From an uncultured Fibrobacter sp. (GTDB lineage: Bacteria; Fibrobacterota; Fibrobacteria; Fibrobacterales; Fibrobacteraceae), in contig CAKUTF010000068.1 of the NCBI GenBank assembly GCA_934691725.1, forward strand, positions 1-7,230: a DNA stretch of 7,230 nt, in the 5' to 3' direction. Positions within the stretch are counted from its first letter, which is position 1. Each line of letters begins with the position of its first letter. The translations under genes and the position numbers were made by a program. Under the pieces are notes generated by a model. It was not told the origin of the DNA, ran no database searches, and saw nothing but the letters and a program-made list of their open reading frames with translations. This document shows positions 1-5,158 of this stretch, one piece after another.

Positions 1-140
1 ATTGCTAATTTCTCATTTTCTTAGACGTCTGCAGACTATTCCCTAATCCCTCGTCCCTAATCCCTAAACTTAGATGTTCGCAGACCAATTTCTCATTGCT
101 AATTGCTAATTCCTCATTCCCTTAGACGTCCGCTGTTCTA
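1..140 (+). repeat. Left arm of 140-bp inverted repeat
   Basis: The first 140 bases are the reverse complement of the last 140 bases of the window (7091-7230), with mismatches only at 78, 82, 98, 101 and 134. Bases 1-77 match perfectly. Two of the five differences (98 and 101) fall in one heptamer, which reads GCTAATT here and TCTCATT in the other arm. Similarity stops at 140, just after GTTCTA. No indels are needed, so the arms are recent copies or are kept similar by recombination. Confidence 0.95.
41..64 (-). other. Candidate G-quadruplex motif 1
   Basis: Four CCC runs at 41-43, 48-50, 55-57 and 62-64 give, on the minus strand, four G3 tracts separated by exactly 4-base loops. This fits the usual G3N1-7 pattern and results from the 3+4 make-up of the CCCTAAT-type heptamer. 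Transcription running past the glycosyltransferase stop codon would place these G tracts in RNA. Folding itself is inferred. Confidence 0.6.
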
Positions 141-209
141 AGCTCTAAGTTCTCTCAACTAAGCTCTGACTCGTCACTGTCCACTGAGCTTAGACGTCTG
201 CAGACTAAT

Positions 210-233
210 CCCTCATCCCTAGTCCCTGTTCCC
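210..233 (-). other. Candidate G-quadruplex motif 2
   Basis: CCC runs at 210-212, 217-219, 224-226 and 231-233 form a second four-tract motif with 4-base loops on the minus strand. The loop sequences differ from motif 1 (TCAT, TAGT and TGTT as read on the plus strand), but tract length and spacing are the same. It begins 22 bases beyond the glycosyltransferase stop codon, so it would lie in that gene's 3' untranslated RNA. Confidence 0.6.
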
Positions 234-254
234 TAAACACAGACGTCTGCGATT

Positions 255-1775
255 CTAGGCCCTGGCCTTCTTTTCCCGGTGAAGGCTTGCGAGGTTTTCA
301 AAATACTGGATGAAGCTCAGCGCGCCGACGGCGAGAAATCCGATGGCGTAGAGGGCGAGGAACGGGCCGATGATGAATTTCTGCGCGCCGATGTAGGCGA
401 GAAGTCCGACAACGCAGTAGATGCCGACTCCGACTTCCACAAAGGCGAGGAATGGGAATTTCTGGGCGAAATGGGAATGCTTCTTGCCGCCGGTCTTCGG
501 CGTGCGGACAAAGGATCCCTGCTTGCCGAAAACCGCGGAGAACCAGGCGCGCGTATTGCTGACCGCGATGCCGACACCCATCGCCATGAGGACGGGAAGC
601 GAGAGCATCCGGGTTTTCCAGCCGGTATATCCGGAACACCGCTGCGCGACAAAGTAGAGCGTCGAAGGGGCGATTGCGGCGAGGAAGATGAAGCAGAACG
701 CAATCGTAAAGAGCCACGTCGGGAGTTTCGTTACCGGTTCATACCAGGCGAGCAGCGGGTAGGCGCAAAGCGCCGTAAAAAGCATACAGGGGTGAATCGA
801 GTAGTGCGTCGTGTGGAGGAATGCGCCTAGCTTGACGCGGAACGGAACTTTTGCCTTGAAGACGAGCGGCAGGTCTTTCATCGCGGTCTGGATAGAGCCT
901 TTCGCCCAGCGGAACTGCTGCGCCTTGAACGCGTTGATGTCGTCCGGGAGTTCAGCGGGAACGATGACGTCGAATACGAACTTCATTTTCCATCCGGCGA
1001 GCTGGCTGCGGTAGGAAAGGTCCATGTCTTCGGTCAGCGTGTCGCCTTCCCAGCCACCCGCATCGAGAATCGCCTGCTTGCGCCATACGCCAGCGGTCCC
1101 GTTAAAGTTCATGAAGAGGTTGCCCCAGCTCCGGGCGGACTGTTCCACCACGAAATGCCCGTCGATGCCGATGGACTGGGCGAGCGTGAGACCGGATTCC
1201 GCGCGGTTCAGATGTCCCCAGCGGCCTTGCACAAGCCCGATCTTTGAATCCATCACCATGTAGGGGACGGTTTTTAGCAGAAAATCCTTTTTGGGAACAA
1301 AGTCCGCATCGAAAATCGCGAGAAATTCGCCTTTGGCGACTTCCATGCCGGCCTTGAGCGCTCCCGCCTTGAAATCGGCGCGGTTCGTCCTGTGGATGAG
1401 CTTGATATCGTAGCCTTCCGCCTGCTTTTCCGCGACTTTCCGCTTGGTGACTTCGTAGCAGTCGTCCGTGGAATCGTCGAGAACCTGGATTTCGTGCTTG
1501 TCCTTCGGGTAGTCGATGGCGCACACGGCGTCGATCAGGCGCTCTACGCAGTTCGCTTCGTTGAAGACGGGAAGCTGCGTCGTGACCATGGGAAGCTCGT
1601 CCATCTTGTGGTCGCGGTAAAATTGAAGCAGGTTCTTGCGGTCGGCAAGGCGCACGCGTCGGCTGTTTTTCAGGAAAAGGTAGATGCTCCAGTAGCAGTT
1701 GAAACCATAGACGACAAGACCGATACCGGCGATGACGTAAACGACAAAGAGAATATCCAGAAGATATTGAGCCAT
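255..1775 (-). CDS. Cellulose synthase-like family 2 glycosyltransferase
   Basis: A 506-residue inner-membrane processive glycosyltransferase that would use a nucleotide sugar to extend a beta-linked polysaccharide while exporting it. The GT-A catalytic signatures are all present: DDSTD at 100-104, DAD at 156-158, TED at 248-250 and QQFRW at 286-290. One hydrophobic segment lies at about 7-33, and several follow the catalytic domain (about 316-344, 352-377, 390-410, 441-464 and 468-490). FVRTPKTG at 422-429, between two of these segments, is typical of the CslA/CslC-like bacterial branch. There is no C-terminal PilZ domain, so cyclic-di-GMP control of the BcsA type is not indicated. The ATG at 1775-1773 has AAAGG seven bases upstream. 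The gene appears monocistronic. Its stop codon sits at the edge of the repeat array. The sugar (glucose, mannose or other) cannot be told from sequence alone. Confidence 0.9.
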   Translation of the reverse strand: MAQYLLDILFVVYVIAGIGLVVYGFNCYWSIYLFLKNSRRVRLADRKNLLQFYRDHKMDELPMVTTQLPVFNEANCVERLIDAVCAIDYPKDKHEIQVLDDSTDDCYEVTKRKVAEKQAEGYDIKLIHRTNRADFKAGALKAGMEVAKGEFLAIFDADFVPKKDFLLKTVPYMVMDSKIGLVQGRWGHLNRAESGLTLAQSIGIDGHFVVEQSARSWGNLFMNFNGTAGVWRKQAILDAGGWEGDTLTEDMDLSYRSQLAGWKMKFVFDVIVPAELPDDINAFKAQQFRWAKGSIQTAMKDLPLVFKAKVPFRVKLGAFLHTTHYSIHPCMLFTALCAYPLLAWYEPVTKLPTWLFTIAFCFIFLAAIAPSTLYFVAQRCSGYTGWKTRMLSLPVLMAMGVGIAVSNTRAWFSAVFGKQGSFVRTPKTGGKKHSHFAQKFPFLAFVEVGVGIYCVVGLLAYIGAQKFIIGPFLALYAIGFLAVGALSFIQYFENLASLHREKKARA

Positions 1776-1782
1776 GTTAAAA

Positions 1783-1787
1783 CCTTT
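1783..1787 (-). promoter_or_regulatory. Ribosome binding site of the glycosyltransferase gene
   Basis: On the minus strand AAAGG is followed by seven bases (TTTTAAC) and then the ATG at 1775. The spacing is normal and supports this start codon. Confidence 0.65.
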
Positions 1788-1808
1788 GCATTTTTGATGC
1801 TTGGGGCC

Positions 1809-1816
1809 AAATATAG
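1809..1816 (-). promoter_or_regulatory. Putative -10 element for the glycosyltransferase gene
   Basis: The minus strand reads CTATATTTGGC from 1816, about 34 bases before the start codon. It nearly matches CTATATTCGGC on the plus strand at 1836, which supports both as promoter cores. No clear -35 element is visible. Confidence 0.45.
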
Positions 1817-1835
1817 AAATGCAAAGGTGATATTG

Positions 1836-1846
1836 CTATATTCGGC
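1836..1846 (+). promoter_or_regulatory. Putative -10 element for the tusA-like cluster
   Basis: CTATATTCGGC, preceded by TTG, contains TATATT at 1837-1842, an extended -10-like core. The start codon follows at 1866, implying a short leader of about 17 bases. There is no recognisable -35 element and only a weak ribosome binding site (GGTG at 1858-1861). Confidence 0.45.
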
Positions 1847-1865
1847 TTTGAATTTATGGTGATTT

Positions 1866-2414
1866 ATGGCTGAGAAAAACTCGAATCCGACGCCTTTGGA
1901 ACGCTGGTATCTATCGAACAGGAACGACCCGGATCTGGATGTGTCGCTCAGGCTATTGCTGGGGCATGCGCTTGTCGGCATTTTTCGCCGCTGTTTTCCC
2001 GATTTTTCCGTTTTTTCGCCGGAAAAGGCGCTTTCCTTGGCGCAAAGGCTTCCCAAAGAGGCTTTTCCCGACGGGATGGGGGACTGGATTTCTTCGCCGG
2101 AAAGAAACGCTTCCGAAATCCTCCGGTTTTGCGAAGCTTCAGCGGAATATTCGTTTCCGCCGGAAGTCGATGTCCGCGCATTTTCGAAAGGGGGTGTCGA
2201 TTTGCGCGGCGTGCGCTGTCCGCTCGGGTCGGTTCGGGCGCGGCTGGTGATGCTCGGACTCGAAGCGGGGGAGGAAGTTTCGCTCTTTGTCGATGACGGC
2301 GAACCGATCGAAAATGTGCCGCGGGCCCTGGTGGAAGAAGGCGACCGGATACTCTTTCGCGAAAAAAAAACGAATTATTGGGAAATTCGAGTACGCAAAC
2401 GCGGAACAACATAG
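1866..2414 (+). CDS. TusA/SirA-domain protein with N-terminal extension
   Basis: A 182-residue protein. Residues about 110-178 match the TusA/SirA fold: VDLRGVRCPL at 111-120, then a VRARLVML helix, GEEVSLFVDDGEPIENVP at 135-152, and a YWEIRVRK end strand. TusA proteins carry sulfur on the Cys of a CPxP motif and pass it to tRNA or cofactor sulfuration or to oxidation enzymes. Here Cys118 is kept but the motif reads CPLG, so the second Pro is missing. Stand-alone TusA is about 80 residues; the first 105 or so residues here are an extension I do not recognise, partly hydrophobic (VSLRLLLGHALVGIF at 26-40). An in-frame TGA at 1860-1862 directly before the ATG fixes the earliest start. It is the first gene of a three-gene cluster. 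The domain call is fairly firm; activity as a sulfur carrier is inferred. Confidence 0.75.
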   Translation: MAEKNSNPTPLERWYLSNRNDPDLDVSLRLLLGHALVGIFRRCFPDFSVFSPEKALSLAQRLPKEAFPDGMGDWISSPERNASEILRFCEASAEYSFPPEVDVRAFSKGGVDLRGVRCPLGSVRARLVMLGLEAGEEVSLFVDDGEPIENVPRALVEEGDRILFREKKTNYWEIRVRKRGTT

Positions 2415-2426
2415 TAGTTTATCGTT

Positions 2427-3020
2427 ATGACTCACAGGATTCAGGTTATCGGAGACGAACTGATGGGTGTCGGCGGTGAAGCGGCGGCGCTGTTTTCGGA
2501 ACTGGTCCTCTGCGAAAATCCGTCGCGTCCGGTGCAGTTCGCCATCTCGGCATCGGTTCGCTATCCCCTTTCTACCGTCCTTTCCCGCGCCCCGTCCGAT
2601 ATCTTCGGAAAGCTCGCCGAGCGGATTGTGCTCGGACTAGGGCTTCACGAACTGAAAGCGCACCCCTATCCCGAAGACGTCTTTCGCTCTTACAGGGCGC
2701 TGGTGGAGGAAATCCTTTCCAAGACGTCTTCCATCCTTTATCTCTTGACAATTCCGACCGAGGCGTTCAAGGAATGTTCGGCGGAAGTGGAGGCGTTCGA
2801 CGAAAGTCTCAGGGGCTTAGAAAGCTCTCGCGTCCGCATCCTGGATTTCGCGCGCCACGTGGAAAGTTTTGAACGGGATCAGATCTTGCGGGGCAAGTTT
2901 GCCCGGAGCCTATACGATTCAAGCGGAATGCCGACATCGCTTTGCCACACGCTGCTCGGACTTTTTATCGAGCGGAGAATTTTTAACATCCAAAAGGAGC
3001 CCGAAAATGGCCTTTTCTGA
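2427..3020 (+). CDS. SGNH-hydrolase-like protein, probably catalytically dead
   Basis: A 197-residue cytoplasmic protein (no signal peptide) whose pattern follows the SGNH/GDSL family. It opens with a strand leading to VIGDEL (7-12), where family esterases have GDS. A strand IVLGLGLHEL (67-76) stands where GxND is expected, followed by a YRALVEEIL helix and the strand SILYLLTIPTEAF (102-114). Near the end YDSSGMPT (163-170) lies where DxxHP is expected. The catalytic Ser is Glu, the block III Asn is absent and the catalytic His is Met or Pro, so ester hydrolysis seems unlikely. The gene starts 12 bases after the TusA-like gene with no clear ribosome binding site, and its last 14 bases overlap the next gene. 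ATG 2463 is an alternative start but would remove the family's first block. The fold assignment is a pattern judgement of moderate certainty. Confidence 0.55.
   Translation: MTHRIQVIGDELMGVGGEAAALFSELVLCENPSRPVQFAISASVRYPLSTVLSRAPSDIFGKLAERIVLGLGLHELKAHPYPEDVFRSYRALVEEILSKTSSILYLLTIPTEAFKECSAEVEAFDESLRGLESSRVRILDFARHVESFERDQILRGKFARSLYDSSGMPTSLCHTLLGLFIERRIFNIQKEPENGLF
2993..2999 (+). promoter_or_regulatory. Ribosome binding site deciding the zinc-ribbon start
   Basis: AAAGGAG lies seven bases before ATG 3007, inside the 3' end of the preceding gene. It is the strongest such site in the window and favours 3007 over an in-frame ATG at 2869. Confidence 0.8.
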
Positions 3021-3333
3021 CAAGTTCTATGCGAAAAATGCGGCTGCGGCTCGCGCCTGGGCGGAAACGGACAAAAGAAAGAAAAGGGAACGTCGCAAGC
3101 CCGAGGAACCGAAGACGGGAATCTGCGACAAGTGCAAGAAGGAGACGGTTGTCCGCCTGTACAAGTCCCGCGAAATGGACACCGAAGACGGCGCGGCGAG
3201 CTACGGCGTCGTGGAGCACTATTACTGTGAAGAGTGCTATCCGAAGAGCCGTCGGGATACGCCGACCGAGCCTCCCATGTCCGCGAAACAGGTGAAGAAC
3301 CTGCTCCGATTTGCAAAGAAGAATCTGCGGTAG
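3007..3333 (+). CDS. Small four-cysteine zinc-ribbon protein, unknown function
   Basis: A 108-residue basic protein. Residues 20-36 are strongly charged (DKRKKRERRKPEEPK), followed by CDKC at 40-43 and CEEC at 74-77, with 30 residues between the two pairs. This is a likely zinc ribbon with four Cys ligands, and the C-terminus is a Lys/Arg-rich helix (SAKQVKNLLRFAKKNLR). Nucleic acid or ribosome binding would fit the charge, but nothing in the sequence proves it. The start is set by the AAAGGAG site; an in-frame ATG at 2869 would add 46 residues that overlap the previous gene in another frame and have no family character. The 14-base overlap with the SGNH-like gene suggests translational coupling. 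The stop codon faces that of sufD with two bases between them. I do not recognise a named family. Confidence 0.75.
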   Translation: MAFSDKFYAKNAAAARAWAETDKRKKRERRKPEEPKTGICDKCKKETVVRLYKSREMDTEDGAASYGVVEHYYCEECYPKSRRDTPTEPPMSAKQVKNLLRFAKKNLR

Positions 3334-3341
3334 CTTTACCG
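3328..3341. terminator. Small hairpin across two convergent stop codons
   Basis: CGGTA, loop GCTT, TACCG forms a 5-bp stem. The plus-strand stop TAG (3331-3333) and the sufD stop TAA (3338-3336) both lie within the stem-loop. There is no T tract on either side, so it is at most a weak two-way transcript end. No better terminator is visible between the two convergent transcripts. Confidence 0.3.
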
Positions 3342-4400
3342 GAACATCGCGTCGAGGACCGCGGAGAGGCGGCGCTTTCCGGCGGGGAAGGGGTGCTCGG
3401 CGATAACGTCCTTGGCAAATGCGCGGACGAGAAGATCTTCCGCGCGTTTCTTGTCGATGCCGCGGCTTTCGAGGTAGAAAATCGATTCGCTGTCGAGGGC
3501 GCCGACCGTGTTGCCGTGGGAGCAGGCGACGTCATCGTGATAAATCTTGAGCGTCGGCTTGACAAAGATTTTCGCGTCGTCCGAAAGAAGCAGCGTGTTG
3601 ATGAGTTCCGAGGAATCGGTTCCCGGGCAGTTCTTGCCGGCGATCACGCCGCCGTCATAGGAGACGTTCGCCGCGTCCGAAATCAGGTTGCGGACGAACT
3701 GGCGGCTCTTGCATCCCGGAGCGTTGTGCTTGACCCGGATGAAGTCGTGTTCGCCAGACGATTTCCCGACGATGTTTAGGCTGCGAAAGCCGAATTCGGC
3801 TTTCTCTCCGTCGAGGCTTGCGGAAAGGTCGATTCGGCGGAGGGATTCCGTTTTGTTCAAGTCGAGAATATGGACTTTGGAATTTTTCCTTTGCCGGATG
3901 CGGATCGTGCGGAACTTGGTTTCGGATGCGTGACCGCTTTCCGTGGAAAAAAGTTCAAGTTCGGCATTTTCCCCGACAAAAAAGTCCAGGCGTTCCGCGG
4001 AGACTTCGCGTTCAAGCTTGTTTTCGAGAATTTCGAGCGAAACCTTTGCACCGTCACCGATATAAAAAATCGTGTGGGAAAATTCGTCGTGGGCCTTGAG
4101 GATTCCGTTTTCCGATTTTCCGGGGGCGACTTTCTGGACGAAAGGCTTTGCACCGAGCGCGATGGGCAGGAGGGCGGGAAGGCTCGTCTCGGAAGCGATG
4201 GAGAAATTTTCCGGGGAAAGCCCGGCTTCGGAATCGATGCGGAGAGCGTCGGCGTTTTCGGGTGCGGGAACAGATTCTTTCCGGATGAAGTCGAGAGCCT
4301 TTAGGCCGGCGAATTTTGTGACGGGATATCCTAGCCAGTCTTCCGACTTGCGCGTCGGCAGTCCGAGTTCCCGGATTCTTGCGAGGGCTTCTTGTTGCAT
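3336..4400 (-). CDS. sufD: SufD, Fe-S cluster scaffold subunit
   Basis: A 354-residue protein, somewhat shorter than E. coli SufD (about 420). SufD joins SufB and the ATPase SufC in the cytoplasmic SufBC2D complex on which Fe-S clusters are built. An N-terminal helical segment with KSEDWLGYP (18-26, the family's E-W-x-Y motif) is followed by a beta-helix core. The diagnostic C-terminal region is clear: KPTLKIYHDDVACSHGNTVG (281-300), then LDSESIFYLESRGI. Cys293 and His295 correspond to the conserved CSHG motif; the family's His is implicated in cluster assembly. Its ATG overlaps the sufC stop codon by one base (TGATG), so translation is coupled. It is the last gene of the dnaG-sufC-sufD run. 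SufD and SufB are paralogues; the short length, the N-terminal segment and position after sufC favour SufD. Confidence 0.92.
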   Translation of the reverse strand: MQQEALARIRELGLPTRKSEDWLGYPVTKFAGLKALDFIRKESVPAPENADALRIDSEAGLSPENFSIASETSLPALLPIALGAKPFVQKVAPGKSENGILKAHDEFSHTIFYIGDGAKVSLEILENKLEREVSAERLDFFVGENAELELFSTESGHASETKFRTIRIRQRKNSKVHILDLNKTESLRRIDLSASLDGEKAEFGFRSLNIVGKSSGEHDFIRVKHNAPGCKSRQFVRNLISDAANVSYDGGVIAGKNCPGTDSSELINTLLLSDDAKIFVKPTLKIYHDDVACSHGNTVGALDSESIFYLESRGIDKKRAEDLLVRAFAKDVIAEHPFPAGKRRLSAVLDAMFR

Positions 4401-5146
4401 CAGGCGCCCTCGATCCAGTCGTAGCCGTCTTTTTCTAGCTTGAGCGCGAGATCGGCCTTGCCCGAGAGAAGGATTTTTCCGTGCATCAGGACATGGACGT
4501 AGTCCGGCTTGACGTATTCGAGAAGCCGCTCGTAGTGCGTCACCAGGATGACCGCGTGGTTTTCGTCGTGGAGGTGGTTGATGCCGTTCGCAACGATTCG
4601 CAGTGCGTCGATGTCGAGTCCCGAATCCGTTTCATCGAGAAACGAGTATTTCGGCGAGAGCATCGCCATCTGCAAAATTTCGTTCCGCTTCTTTTCGCCG
4701 CCCGAGAATCCGTCGTTCAGTCCGCGGGTCCGGTAGCGTTCGTCCATCTCGAGAAGTTCCATGTTTTTATCCAGGAGCTTTTTGAAATCCTCGTCGGAGA
4801 TGGGGCCGAGCTTTTGGTAGGCGCGTTTCGAATCGAGAGCCATGCGCAGGAATTCGACATTCGGGACGCCCGGGATTTCAATCGGGTATTGCGTGCTCGC
4901 AAAGAATCCTTCGTTTGCCCGTTCGCTCGGGTCGAGAGCTAGCAGATTTTTTCCGTCGAGTTCGACGGAACCTTCGGTGACCTTGTATTCCGGATGTCCG
5001 CTGATGACTTTTCCGAGCGTGCTTTTACCGGAACCGTTTACGCCCATGATCGCATGGATTTCGCCGGGTTTTACGTCGAGGTTTATCCCTTTGAGGATGG
5101 GCGTTCCGTCGGAAAGGCTTGCCTTGAGATTCTGGATTGAGAGCAT
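4400..5146 (-). CDS. sufC: SufC, ABC-type ATPase of the Fe-S assembly complex
   Basis: A 248-residue soluble ABC ATPase of the usual SufC length, driving conformational change in the SufBCD scaffold. Visible motifs are Walker A GVNGSGKST (35-43), Q-loop Gln86, signature FSGGEKKR (147-154), Walker B YSFLDETDSGLD (167-178) with catalytic Glu172, and the switch His204 in LVTHYERLL. The FSGGEKKRNEILQM and DETDSGLDIDAL stretches are characteristic of SufC rather than of transporter ATPases, and there is no membrane partner nearby. The ATG at 5146 has GGAG five bases upstream. The gene begins 12 bases after the dnaG stop codon and ends overlapping sufD. sufB, normally next to sufC, is not present on either side. 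Confidence 0.95.
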   Translation of the reverse strand: MLSIQNLKASLSDGTPILKGINLDVKPGEIHAIMGVNGSGKSTLGKVISGHPEYKVTEGSVELDGKNLLALDPSERANEGFFASTQYPIEIPGVPNVEFLRMALDSKRAYQKLGPISDEDFKKLLDKNMELLEMDERYRTRGLNDGFSGGEKKRNEILQMAMLSPKYSFLDETDSGLDIDALRIVANGINHLHDENHAVILVTHYERLLEYVKPDYVHVLMHGKILLSGKADLALKLEKDGYDWIEGA

Positions 5147-5151
5147 AGTGT

Positions 5152-5155
5152 CTCC
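5152..5155 (-). promoter_or_regulatory. Ribosome binding site of sufC
   Basis: On the minus strand GGAG is followed by ACACT and then the ATG at 5146. It lies within the 12-base gap after the dnaG stop codon, so sufC can be translated from a dnaG read-through transcript. Confidence 0.65.
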
Positions 5156-5158
5156 AAT

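Larger units (their letters stand above)
1..257. repeat. Left heptamer-mosaic repeat array with palindromic modules
   Basis: This gene-free stretch is built from degenerate 7-bp units. Examples are TTGCTAA, TTTCTCA and TTCCTCA in one block, CCCTAAT, CCCTCGT and CCCTAGT in others, and CTAAGCT and CTAAGTT in another. Blocks are separated by a 16-bp module, TTAGACGTCTGCAGAC or a variant, starting at 21, 70, 122, 190 and about 239. Module spacings are 49, 52, 68 and 49 bases, so the 7-bp rhythm mostly runs through the modules. The best module copies (21-36 and 190-205) are two overlapping perfect palindromes, AGACGTCT and GTCTGCAGAC. The last module, ACAGACGTCTGCGATT, runs into the stop codon of the glycosyltransferase gene at 255-257. 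No open frame, tRNA or transposase is visible. The units resemble the short tandemly repeated heptamers known in cyanobacterial genomes, but I do not recognise this family. Confidence 0.85.
1782..1828. repeat. 12-bp inverted repeat in divergent promoter region
   Basis: ACCTTTGCATTT at 1782-1793 and AAATGCAAAGGT at 1817-1828 are perfect reverse complements separated by 23 bases. The left arm, read on the minus strand, contains the ribosome binding site of the glycosyltransferase. The right arm lies just upstream of the plus-strand -10 candidate. A shared operator or a stem-loop in the leader are both possible; the dual placement is seen, the role is inferred. Confidence 0.55.

Noticed and set aside
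1..257. CRISPR array (16-bp modules at near-regular spacing)
   Set aside because: The modules are short and degenerate, the sequence between them is low-complexity heptamers rather than unique spacers, and no cas gene is present.
1856..1873. Five-codon upstream frame (ATG GTG ATT TAT GGC TGA) overlapping the TusA-like start
   Set aside because: Too short to distinguish from chance, and the product has no recognisable attenuator character.
2675..2729. AGACGTCT palindromes at 2675-2682 and 2722-2729, as in the repeat module
   Set aside because: They are 8-base matches only, without the GTCTGCAGAC half or flanking heptamers, and lie in the coding sequence of the SGNH-like gene; likely chance.
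2869..3006. Longer start (ATG 2869) for the zinc-ribbon gene
   Set aside because: It would overlap the SGNH-like gene by about 150 bases in another frame, and ATG 3007 has an excellent AAAGGAG site at the right distance.
3234..4304. Plus-strand open frames opposite sufD (3234-3779, 3870-4304)
   Set aside because: Antisense to a confidently identified SufD; translations are low-complexity and charged with no recognisable motif.
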